From Cantharellus purpuraceus (taxonomy: Eukaryota; Basidiomycota; Agaricomycetes; Cantharellales; Hydnaceae): 64,000 nucleotides of DNA. Shown piece by piece: positions 47,988 through 57,944 of the stretch (within the stretch, counting starts at the first letter, position 1; every line of letters begins with the position of its first letter). Location of the stretch: assembly GCA_025174535.1 (NCBI GenBank), contig JALBUN010000023.1, forward strand, positions 3,100,001-3,164,000, given 5' to 3'. The notes below the pieces were generated by a model. The model was not told the origin of the DNA, did no database searches, and saw only the letters and a list, made by a program, of their open reading frames with translations. The translations under genes and the position numbers were made by a program.

Positions 47988-50304
47988 TCAAGCACTCGCT
48001 TGAAACCGTCTCAAGAAAATAGGCAGTCTCTCCTCTTTGCCTTTGTACTGTATTTTGGCTTCTGGTTTCTCCGCTCTCAGTCGTGAAAGCGACTTAGTCT
48101 TGGCCCTGACCCTCGAGTTCCCAATACCCTCCAGAATAAACTCTATGCCAGCCTCTGTCTCTTCTTTCAACCGGATTGCCTCTGGCTGTTGGTGAAACGA
48201 TACAGGCATACGGAAAGCCAGCCATATGTAGTTGATCAGTACTTTGTGCAAGGTCTCCAGCGTAGCCAGTGTGTCCGAATTCTGAACTTTGTATCCACGC
48301 GCTGACCCAAGGATCTTTCTGCCAGGTGTTCTTCTTTCATGTTCTACCCTAGCCTGTGTGACGATCTCTAACGTGGCAAGTAAGTGTGACTCGTCCAAAG
48401 ATTCCCACAAGTCCACTGGCTGGCCGGAGGTGAATAGTCGCAGGTATGTCTCGAACGTCTCAACCTCCAAGTCTGATCGCCATGCCGTTGGAGAAACCGC
48501 AAATTGCATCTTCTCGACGAGTCGGAGGTCACGGCCATAGCGATCTATGACATCCATGCCTTTCCACAGACTCTCATCCTGACTTAAGGAGTAATTTGTG
48601 CTTAACCGTCCAGCTGTATGAAGCAATGAAGTCAATTGCTGAAGGCCAAAGGTATCAGGAAGGAGCTGGGCGACGCGAGTGAGAACGGAAAGGTGAAATG
48701 GAACGTTGGCCGTGCGTAGCACAGGCGCCTGCGTTTCAAATGCTCTGGTCAACATAGCAAGGTCGCTGTGGTGTAAGCAAGTGACAATGCCGGTGGAAGA
48801 GGCGTCGCCATGTTCTCCAAAGCGTCCTGCACGTCCACCGATCTGTTTTACCTGGGATAGGGACAAGGGTACCTCACGGACGCCATTGTGTTTTGATAAC
48901 TGAACGAAAACGATCCGCTTAATTTTTCTGAGGTACGACCGAGTGAGTCTCAAGCCACCATAATGAATCCAGAGCGTCTTACAAGTTCAATCCCATCCCA
49001 ATGGCGTCCGTAGCCACAATAACGTCGTAACCACTATTCCGATCGTTGAACAAAGCGGCTTGCTCGCTTCTGGTTTCAGGCGGTAGTCGTCCATATGCGA
49101 CTGCACACCGCAAACCAGTCGCCTGCTCAACTTGCCGCTTTAGTTCGAAGATAGATCGCCTCGAGAATGTCACGACGCAGTCCCCCTTCTCAATGCGATT
49201 CCAGCGCCCTTCCAGACTCTCCGTAGCGACGGCCAAGGGGGTTAGTCTTTCATAACGCTTGACGACGAGCTCATCGCCCGTCTCCTTCATCAGTGCCTCA
49301 ATGAGAGGTACTGCAGCTTCCTCTCCGCAGAGGTGAAGCTCGTCAGCACAAACACCCAGAACAGCGGCAGTCCAAGAAGATCCACGCTGTGGATCAGCAA
49401 TCATCTGGATCTCATCAATGACGCAAACACTCCACTGCTTGAATAAATTGATCATCTCCACTGTGCAACTTGTTAGACTAGCATCCATGGACACAATACG
49501 TTGCTCTTCGCCGGTAATAAGGTTACATTCTCTTGCATAGAGGTGCGCAGTCGAAGGATCAGCATCGTGTGGACGGATGGAACCTCGATTAAGCCGTTCC
49601 CACACTTCGTGAGCCAGTAGTCGTAGGGGTCCGGCGTAGACGCCACTTGTCGCAGATGCGAGGGCACGAAGAGCATTGTAGGTTTTTCCGCTGTTTGTCG
49701 GCCCAACATGCAGATAAACCTTACGCGTCCGTGCGCGTGCAATGGGGAACGCCTCGGCCGGGAAGCGCAAATCCAGCGCTTCGTGGGCTTGTCTTAACAC
49801 CTGTAGAGACTCGTGCTTGACCCCTTTGATCTCGAGATTAGGCTGTGAGACAAACTCAAAGAGCTGTGTAGTTAGTGCACGGTTGACAATCGCATATTTA
49901 TCGGAATCCTGTCCGGTCCACAGGTGCAAAACACTCCAAGGATCCTCATCTTCCTTGGAACTCAAGCGTCTCGAAAGTGTCTGTTCCATGTGGATCTCGT
50001 ATGCATCGAGAACCGCCTGTGCATCCTTTTCATCTAAACCTAAGCTCGTCAGCCTTTGAATTGTTTGAGGCGCTTCGATCCATCTTGGAAGGTTTCGACG
50101 TAGTAACGAATGAACGTCTTCCGGAGTGAGTTGTTCGAATGGCTTTATAACGGAAGGCTTTTTGACCCTTGACGCAGAGGGTTCATGAGGACTTTTCGAA
50201 CGAGAGCGAGGAACAACGCTTGATGATGCTGACAATGCGTCTTTGACCGTCGGAAAACTTTGACGTTTTCCATAAGAGGTCATTTTGCGACCGTTCCGCG
50301 CCAT
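47988..50304 (-). CDS. SUV3: SUV3 mitochondrial RNA helicase
   Basis: ATP-dependent RNA helicase of the mitochondrial degradosome, which partners an exoribonuclease in RNA turnover. From the first ATG it is 753 residues in two exons (50304-48983 and 48927-47988). Motifs: Ia/I HVGPTNSGKTYNAL, GPLRLLAHEVWERL, CNLITGEEQ, motif II VIDEIQMIADPQRG, LHLCGEEAAV, FSRRSIFELKR, AYGRLPPETR, ATDAIGMGLNL, and motif VI VKQIGGRAGRFG; the C-terminal SUV3 domain and a basic tail follow. The reading frame stays open for 25 codons upstream of this ATG (to 50379) and encodes RRCRIVLFRQFHSSLP, which looks like a mitochondrial presequence, yet I see no ATG in it. A further exon or non-AUG initiation may therefore supply the targeting signal. 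Confidence 0.93.
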
Positions 50305-50635
50305 GGGCAGCGAGCTGTGAAACTGACGGAAGAGAACAATACGACATCGTCTGCACACGGAAATTGCGACCGTTCTCAACTCTTAAATTGAACTGATTAG
50401 TTCATGATCTTACCACTAATTTTTACATGGCATACCCAACATCCCAGGCGATTGACCTGTGAGAGACACACTTCGGCACGGTTTGACTTGCAGAGCACAA
50501 TGCTACAATAAGAGCGTCGTGGGTTGCAGCAGTGCTTGTGAACTGTAGAATATTTTCAACTTGCAGGACGTGAATCTATGCTGGCTAGAGCTGTGACCAT
50601 GACGTAAGCCGCAATTACACGTTCCTCCGCTGGAG
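50305..50635. promoter_or_regulatory. divergent promoter SUV3/mS33
   Basis: 331 bp between the ATGs of two genes for mitochondrial proteins. A shared promoter is likely by position. It also includes the putative SUV3 presequence-coding part (50305-50379) and a possible upstream intron acceptor (TTTAAG). Confidence 0.5.
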
Positions 50636-51007
50636 ATGGCTGTGACCCCATCGCGACTCGCTGCTCTCACCCGTCTGCGATGCTCCATATTCGCAACAGC
50701 ATACAATCCTACCTCTCAACGTACTGGAGCGAAGTATCTGCGAGCTCGATTGCGAGGACCCTCGATGATGAAGTACTACCCTGACGTCTTCAAAATTAGT
50801 GACATCAACAAACGGTTCCCCGAGCTCGAGCTTGTAGATGAGGACGAGGCACAGCGATTCGCTGACATTGAAGCCTTAAAGGCGAGGGGGAAGGGCGCTC
50901 CGAAAAAGGCCAAAAGCAAAGGTTGGCATGCACTCATACTGAGAGCGACCGTGTTGTTGAGAACGTGCCAAACAGAGGAAAGCCGGAGAATGGCAAGAAA
51001 GAAGTAA
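50636..51007 (+). CDS. RSM27: mitochondrial small ribosomal subunit protein mS33
   Basis: A 105-residue protein from exons 50636-50921 and 50976-51007; the 54-nt intron keeps frame and adds the last ten codons EESRRMARKK. The core TGAKYLRARLRGPSMMKYY, FPELELVDEDEAQR and KARGKGAPKKAKSK matches mS33 (yeast Rsm27) as known across fungi. The N-terminus (MAVTPSRLAALTRLRCSIFATAY) is Arg/Ser/Ala-rich and fits a mitochondrial presequence. Structural component of the mitoribosome; paired head-to-head with SUV3. Confidence 0.93.
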   Translation: MAVTPSRLAALTRLRCSIFATAYNPTSQRTGAKYLRARLRGPSMMKYYPDVFKISDINKRFPELELVDEDEAQRFADIEALKARGKGAPKKAKSKGWHALILRATVLLRTCQTEESRRMARKK

Positions 51008-52237
51008 CCCATATTATATGTCTGCGTGGCTTCTACAGTCCACGCAGTACTCTTTCGACCTTTCGACCTTTCGACCAGACGTTTCACTTCCTAGTGACAC
51101 TTTGGATGTTGAACATGTGTCAATGGGGTTCAAAATACACACTATCTCCAAGCTTAATTCATCTCGGACCAATTCCGTAACCCCTTCGACAGATCGCCCT
51201 CCGTTTGCACAGCCCTCATGCCTCATCGGTAAAGGTCCATGCGGGCAAAGCTGGGAGGTGTTCTCGCCATTTCACGTTTGTGCACGTGGAGAAAGATTGT
51301 CTTTGAGTATTGTTCTGTACATATTGACACAGACAAAGACGAGATCTGCCCAGACCCAGAAGATACTGACAAAATAGAGGATTGCCGGACACGTTTCCAC
51401 CGTAACAGGGGCTTTGTGCCGTACCACTAAAGCAACAGAAACCAATAAGTGCCTGGGTATGTACCTTTTCAAGCATGAAAGATAAAGATCTCCAATCATT
51501 GTTTATAGGATGTAAAATTCACTAGCCACTGACGGGAGTGGAAGTACTGTACAAATGTGTAGAGAAACTACCAGGTCGTTGTACCCTTTTAGTGGGCTGT
51601 CGACTCAAATCCGCGGGCCGTTACTTATAGGAAACCGACTCGCCATCACCAGATCCGTCACTCATGTGTGAGAGGAATCCTAGCGACTTAGCACTCACTA
51701 TTCAATGCTTGTTTGATTCAGCGTATCGGTTTCATTATTTGTATGGTTTATTGAAAACACAAAGCAAACAATTTTGAACTGTCCCGCCGTTTTATAATCG
51801 GAGCGCGTGTCACAACTATTTTATCACTCTCATCCATATCCACTCACTAAATAGGAAGTCGGCGGTATGTTCTGCAGATCCATTCCGCAACCTTCCTCGA
51901 TGCTCATGAATAAGGCTAGTCAAGCGGTGAGTGTGCGTTTCCAATATACATATTAGCAACTAAATTGAAATATTAGGCACAAGTCATTTTTCTTCTACAG
52001 AGGGATGCTTAGAACTCTCAAATCACGTGCTGCGTTCGTCGTCGATAATTCTGCTCGACGACAGCTCTATGGGGCCGGAGTGGAGCCCGGCGCCAGGTAC
52101 ACAATTCAGTAATATTAATAATACAGTTCAGTTTTGGTAATAACCAAGACCTTGACCATGTGACCCGTGCGTGACGTGACATTCCTCTCGTTTTCTCTTG
52201 TAACGCGGAAAACTGCATGAAGTCATAGCAAAGCATC
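51008..52237. other. intergenic interval
   Basis: 3' region of mS33 and promoter of the pyrophosphokinase gene. Several short frames, none recognisable. The only distinct element is the triple 8-nt repeat at 51053. Confidence 0.45.
51053..51076. repeat. TTTCGACC x3
   Basis: Three perfect head-to-tail 8-nt units, starting 46 nt after the mS33 stop codon. Confidence 0.9.
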
Positions 52238-53758
52238 ATGATACACGGTACCACAATCAAGCTTCTTGCGGGTAGGGTCTCTGAAATTGTCTGCCAAAAA
52301 ATGGGACTGATAATCATTTTTCAGGCAACAGTCACCCTGCACTCGCACAGGCAGTGGCGGAGCGGTGAGCAGCCAATCCCACGTTTGCCTTCGAGTGCGT
52401 TGAAACAAAACCACGCGGTCCCACCTGCAACACTCCAGGTTAGGCATGTCTCTGACGCCAACCGTTGTCCGCAAGTTTTCCAATGGCGAGATCAACGTCC
52501 AAATTACTCAGTCGGTGCGCGACGACGACGTATTTGTTATTCAATCTGGCTGCGGCGATGTCAATGACAATCTAATGGAACTTCTCATACTGATTTCTGC
52601 ATGCAAAACCGCTTCTGCTCGTCGAATCACCGCCGTCATTCCATGCTATCCATATGCACGACAAGACAAAAAGGACGAAAGCAGAGCCCCCATCACGGCA
52701 AAATTGGTCTCTAACATGCTCGGTATTGCTGGATGCGATCATGTTATCACTATGGACCTGCACGCAGGCCAGATTCAGGGGTTTTTCGACATCCCCGTTG
52801 ATAATTTATACTCCGAACCCATCATGCTGAGCTATATTAAGACTAACATTGAAGGCTGGAAAGATGCGATTGTAGTGAGTCCAGACGCTGGGGGTGCCAA
52901 ACGGTACGTAACTGCCTGTTGGGAAAATGATTCCGATGTTTATGAGAAAGCCAGAGCAACCGCTATGGCAGATAAGTTAGGTATAGACTTTGCCCTCATC
53001 CATCGCAAACGACGCTCGAAGGCCCCAGATGCACCTGAGCAGATGGAGCTTCTTGTGGGCGATGTCCGTGGCAAGGTTCGCTCTGATTTCATGGCTGATG
53101 ACGCATTGCTACAAGGTGCTTAGATCGCCATACTGATTGACGACATGATTGACACGGGTAAAACTGTGATGCTTGCAACACGTTCGTTACAGGAGAACGG
53201 TGCAGCTGCAATTCATGTCCTCATCTCCCATGGTATCATGTGCTTAATCACGGCATCACTAACGTCAATCTGACACCCGTGTGGAGGTCTTTTTGCAGAG
53301 ACCAATTTTGCAGCTTTGGCATCGTTGCCTATTGAACGGCTCGTTGTGAGCTCAGTACGGCATCGCATGGTCTCTTCCACCAACCTTGTTTTCAGGTCAC
53401 GAACACCATTCCACAAAAACCTCACCTCTTTTGTTCCGAGCTTTCATTGAATAGTGATGTGCCCACTACGAATGGTAGCGGTCGTGTTTATCCCCACGGA
53501 TACGACATCGATGTCTTGGAAACATCTCCCACCAGCACCTTCTCGCATAGCACCTATGCCAACGGAGAGCTGTCAACCTCGACGACCAACTCGCCTGAAA
53601 GTTCCACACCTAATTCTCCGCATTTGATTCCGGCAAGGAAGCTGGTCTCAAAGATGGTCATTCTCGACGTCAGCAACACGATCGCAGAAAGCATCCGGAG
53701 AACACACAACGGAGAGAGCATCAGTCTGCTGTTTGGCGAGTGGACCGGGGGCAATTGA
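52238..53758 (+). CDS. ribose-phosphate pyrophosphokinase (PRPP synthase)
   Basis: Makes PRPP from ribose 5-phosphate and ATP for nucleotide, His and Trp synthesis. Seven exons give 396 residues: 52238-52271, 52324-52363, 52439-52903, 52955-53075, 53124-53232, 53287-53345 and 53396-53758. Motifs: [50 protein letters not shown] (flexible loop), [36 protein letters not shown], the PRPP loop [11 protein letters not shown] and the C-terminal [19 protein letters not shown] Ser/Thr-rich, non-homologous insertion of about 75 residues (about 285-360) sits just before the last helix. The intron 52904-52954 is 51 nt and stop-free, so unspliced RNA stays in frame. The acceptor of the fifth intron (GGAG) is weak but the frame requires it. 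Which of the paralogous Prs subunits it is cannot be told. Confidence 0.93.
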
Positions 53759-54243
53759 CGCGGACAGTGCACTGTATTATTATTTCACGTCTAGCAGAGA
53801 TCAAACCTAGAGAATCGCATTATTTCGGCAACCCCAATGTGACATGTGGTTTTCTGGTTTGCTTACAAATTGCTATGACTTACTAGAACTTCAATTTGAC
53901 GAGATACTATGTGCAACGCATGTGAGCGGTATGTGTATCTATGATAATGTTTTGCACGGGGTTATATACTCAAATCGGTGACTTTATTAGACAGTGGGTT
54001 GTGTGGGCCATCAAAACGTAGACTTCAAATTGCTCTGAACATCCACGAGTTGCAACCCGATAAGCACTCAAATAATGACAAGACGCTGTCATATTCAACT
54101 ACAATACACGCGTATCCCTCCACGAAATCAATATACTTGGTGGCTAGAAATCTGCAAGACAGCATCGATTATGAGCCAAGTTATGATTAGGGTCATTACT
54201 GACCTTTGTATTCCAGACGCACTGTTTACTACCAGCGTGGCCC

Positions 54244-54488
54244 TTAGTTGCAGGACTGTCCCCCGACCTGGCCACAGCCATCGGGCTAGGACACACAGGA
54301 CATGGACAAGTATATATGATGGTAAGTGCTGGTGCTTAACTTACATGCACGTCAACTGAGAAGTCAATTGTGAGCTAGTGTTTCAATGTCTATGCATGAC
54401 ACATACCTGGCGCTGGGTTCGCTTCGACCATCTGGAAGCCGATGGACAGCATGGTGATGCAGAGTGCGTAGAAAGTTGTGAAACGCAT
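54244..54488 (-). CDS. tiny secreted peptide, copy A (44 aa)
   Basis: Not a known family to me. Three exons: 54488-54407, 54355-54345 (11 nt) and 54285-54244, with introns of 51 and 59 nt; phases agree and the same structure recurs in two other copies. Residues 1-24 are a typical signal peptide (MRFTTFYALCITMLSIGFQM then VEA). The mature part of about 20 residues starts NPAPVDVH and ends DGCGQVGGQSCN. The two cysteines, seven residues apart, could form a disulfide loop. Secretion is inferred from the signal peptide; the activity is unknown. A TATA box (TATAAAAG) lies 74 nt upstream of the ATG. Confidence 0.7.
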
Positions 54489-54561
54489 GTTGAGTGTAGA
54501 AAGTATGTGAGTGTGATACTTCAAATAAAGGTGTTGATCAGGTATCGAAACGGCTCTGCGA

Positions 54562-54569
54562 CTTTTATA
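54562..54569 (-). promoter_or_regulatory. TATA box of peptide copy A
   Basis: TATAAAAG on the minus strand, 74 nt before the ATG at 54488. The same place reads TATAAGAT in copy B (56697-56704) and CATAAAAG in copy C (58812-58819). Confidence 0.6.
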
Positions 54570-54780
54570 CCGACCCAATTGCTATAATTATCCGGCACCG
54601 AGGGCGAACTCAGTGAGCATGACCACATGTCTATCACCCTTGATTCCTCTCTTCGATCAATGCTACTGGCACCGATATCTGCAGACCGAAACCCCTCTTA
54701 GTGCTAGTACCTGCTAGTGCGCACACTCCGGAGGTTTTAAATTACAGGTATTCCCCAACCACAGTGGATGGATGAATGTG

Positions 54781-56479
54781 CGATGGGAGTCGACTCACAC
54801 ATCACCTATATGTCCATCAGTGTATAACTTCGAAGAGAATATCACAGGTGAAATGAAGATATTATTTCCGATACAACTTACAGCACTCAGCAAGAACGAT
54901 TCGTGTTACATACAACATAACTCGATCGATGGTGTCCCAGCAAGCCTAGGCACCAGGAGGAAACCTGTTGATACGCTTGGCCACGGAGTTGCTATAGGGA
55001 GCAGTATAGGGAGCAGTAAGAAAAGCGTCGTATTGACGTCATTACTAATTCGGTGATCATCGACACCTGTAATACCTCACAATTCAGGGTTTCGAGCTTG
55101 GGAAGATAGTCCCGATCTCTCCCGATCTATTTTAAACTCTCAATCAATTATTTCCTCTAACCTGGTCCACGCTGCTGAGTTCTAGTACTGAATAGTTCTC
55201 ACTGTCATTTGACCTCGCATAGTGTACACGGTGATTCGTATCATCACCGGCAAGGTAGTGCATTTAGTGGAATTTGTCTCGCGAAATTAACATCATTGGA
55301 ATACAGGTGAAAGCTACCGTCGACAACTTTCTTGTTCGAATCGAGACTCACGATCTGTCTTGCATTCCATCAGTCGTATGATACTTGGGGGAAAGCGGGG
55401 GAATTCAAAGGCTATGCTAAGAAGGCCAGCGCGTGGTCCACGTCTCGTCTTTTTTCTTGAATTGATGCTGTCTAAAATACACTAGTCAGAGAATATGTGA
55501 ATCTTCTGTGCGATTTGGCTGATGCCAGTCACTATTGCACGGATATCATATTCAAAAAGCGTTTCTGAATCATACCATCAGTATTTGAAAATCGGCGATA
55601 ATTGACCTGTAGGGCCAGGAAAAAATGGATCAAGTTCCTCAGTTTTTTGACAGGATAGTAGCTTACTTAGTCACCTTTACTTCCAAGAAATTTCTCACTG
55701 AATGGGCCAGAGCTTGGAAGGCTTGTGGAAAAATTGTTGAGAGCTGTAATTAAACTATCTATTAATTATTTACACAAAAAAAAATCGCGTCCTGAACAAG
55801 GGACATGAAGATTAGGGCATATATCTCCCAGGACATGCCTTCATGCATGTAATCAAGCTTGCCGGACCATGCTAACATGCTCTATTTTCTTGTAAGATTT
55901 ACCAACACTTGTAAATAACTCATTAAAGATTTATGGCTATTTATATGCTAGAAATAACAATGGGTGTCCTAGGGACTTTTTTTATATCAGACACCTGGTG
56001 ACTGATGATATCTTAGAGTAATCCGATTGCTCACTTTCGATTGGCCCTTCCGGACAAGTTTTTCTAGCGCATATACATGGTGATATCACACCGTGAAAAT
56101 AATAGGAGCATCCTCGAGCCGAAGGATAACGCGCAAGATCGACTACAATGAGAAATGTTCGGCAGTGTGGACCAAGCTGCTAGAGGAAGCAGCAAAAATA
56201 GATGTATTGATGCCACGTCTGCCCTAAGTAGATCTGGATACATCAAATATCCTCCCATGTCGAAATGTGTGGTATCAAAGAACGTGGTGAGCCCTTTACT
56301 GAACAATGGCATCATACAAGGGGCATGCAGCTCCGTGTGCTGACCAGAATTATCAACAAGTTGTTAAGTCCTGTTGTCTCCTGATGCCTCGGGTATCATA
56401 TGTGTCCTGAGTCATTGCGATTAGCGGATGCTGCAAGGTTACACGGGTAGAGTATCATCATTGTAGCGTCTTGCGAGTG
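54781..56479. other. interval between peptide copies A and B
   Basis: AT-rich, with short frames only and no recognisable coding content. The part near 54781-54860 may still belong to the duplicated segment. No transposon ends or target-site duplications were identified. Confidence 0.4.
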
Positions 56480-56696
56480 TCATCGGACATTTATGTCCAC
56501 TCTGTTCGGGGGTTGGGCATGTTTGGAATTTGCAGTGTTAGCACTAGTAGGTACTAGTGATAAGGGAGGTTTCCGTATGTAGAGATCAGTTGCCAGTCGT
56601 ATTGACCGGAGAGGGGGAACCACAGATGACACGCAAGTGGTCATGCTCGCCACTAAATTCGCCCCAGTTGCCTGGATAATTATAGCAATCGCTCTG

Positions 56697-56704
56697 TATA
56701 AGAT
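56697..56704 (+). promoter_or_regulatory. TATA-like element of peptide copy B
   Basis: TATAAGAT at the position equivalent to the copy A TATA box; one base off the AAAAG consensus. Confidence 0.45.
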
Positions 56705-56760
56705 CACGGAGCTATTACAATACCTGATCAACATCCGTCTCTGAAGTATCACACTCACAT

Positions 56761-56992
56761 ACTTTCTACGCACTCTGCATCACCGCGCTGTCCATCGGCT
56801 TCCAGATGGTCGAGGCGAAACCAGTGTCAGGTATGTGTCACGCATAGGCATTAAGGCACTACTATCTCACAATTGACTTCTCAGTTGAAATGCATGTAAG
56901 TTAGGCACCAGCATTTACCGTCACATACTTATCCGTGTCCTGTGTCACAGGCCGATCATTGTGGCATGGTCGGGGGACTGTCCTGCAACTAG
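56761..56992 (+). pseudogene. secreted peptide copy B, start codon lost
   Basis: Exons 56761-56830, 56885-56895 (11 nt) and 56951-56992 align with copies A and C, and both introns keep GT..AG ends. The reading frame is open (signal peptide TFYALCITALSIGFQMVEA; C-terminus ADHCGMVGGLSCN, stop TAG) but there is no ATG at its start. Compared with copy A, 28 nt including the ATG are missing between two copies of ACTTTCTAC. In the final motif Gly before Cys is His. An in-frame internal ATG (at the Met in FQM) would bypass the signal peptide. Called a pseudogene on this basis. Confidence 0.7.
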
Positions 56993-57944
56993 GGGTCACG
57001 CTGGTAGTAAACAGTGCGTCTGGAATGCAGAGGTCAGTGATGGCTCTGATCATTACCTGGCATTTACAGTAACCAACGCTGTCTGGCTAATTTCCAGTTG
57101 CTTGATTAGAAGAATACGTATATGTAGATTATAGTTAAACATGAGTGTTCTGTCGGTCCAACTGTAAGAGGTCTGGGCTCTGTGCACGACTGCGATCGAT
57201 CCACTGGGGACATGATGGTTGTGGGAATCTGACCCGACTATATATGTACTAGTAGCTGCGCGTGACCTACCCATGGATGCGTTACAAGATGAGATTGGAA
57301 CTGAAGTCGAGCACGCTTTCCGTAGAGGGTGCGAACGCAACCGCCGCCTCGCTGCACCATCAAGTCAGTTTTCCTGCCGGTGGGCTGTGGCGTTACATAA
57401 TAGCATTAGTAATCAGTTAGAAGTTTTTTTCAAGAGCTTTAAGACTCAACCATACGCTGCCTTTGTGCCCGCACCGTGTACTACCCTCACGAATCACTTG
57501 TAAACCGCATCTAACCGAACGAGTTGAATCCTGTTAGAGATATCCTCGGTCCCGTTCAAGCCTTAGAGCAAATACCCTGTGCCAGCACTTATCTATCAAG
57601 TTCGCATTCTATCTAGCATATACTCCTGCCAGTGATCTCCACTAAAAGAACGGATGCGTTAGTCAGGTCCGACAAGTCATCCGTTCAGTATTCAATACAG
57701 GACCACCACTTGCTGTTGGTCTCCGCTCTACTGCTCTTTGGATTGATGACGGCATATGAAGCTTGAAGCATTGTTGGGCTGCCTTCAGAATTGAAGTGGA
57801 GCATCATGTCCAATGTATATCGAGCCCTCTCATTTCGTATGGAGCACGGTCTAGTGGCGCCCGTAAGGCACTTACATTTGCGGTGCTAAAGTTTTATTAT
57901 TGGACTTGATAATACTTGCTAACATATACTTATATTCTAGTGAA
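56993..57944. other. interval between copies B and C
   Basis: The first 200 or so bases are the weaker-matching downstream part of duplicated copy B. The rest has no recognisable coding content. Confidence 0.4.

Larger units (their letters stand above)
53740..54780. repeat. segmental duplication, copy A (direct)
   Basis: From the very end of the pyrophosphokinase coding sequence onward this segment resembles 57945-58990 in the same orientation: shared stretches include ACAGTGCACT, TTTCACGTCTAGCAG and CGGCAACCC, followed by the peptide gene and its upstream region. Boundaries are approximate and set by eye. Confidence 0.7.
56480..57200. repeat. segmental duplication, copy B (inverted)
   Basis: Similar to copies A and C but in the opposite orientation: GTGGTCATGCTCGCC, AATTATAGCAATCGCTCTG and CAGTGCGTCTGGAAT match the reverse complement of copy A around the peptide gene. 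Boundaries approximate. Confidence 0.7.
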
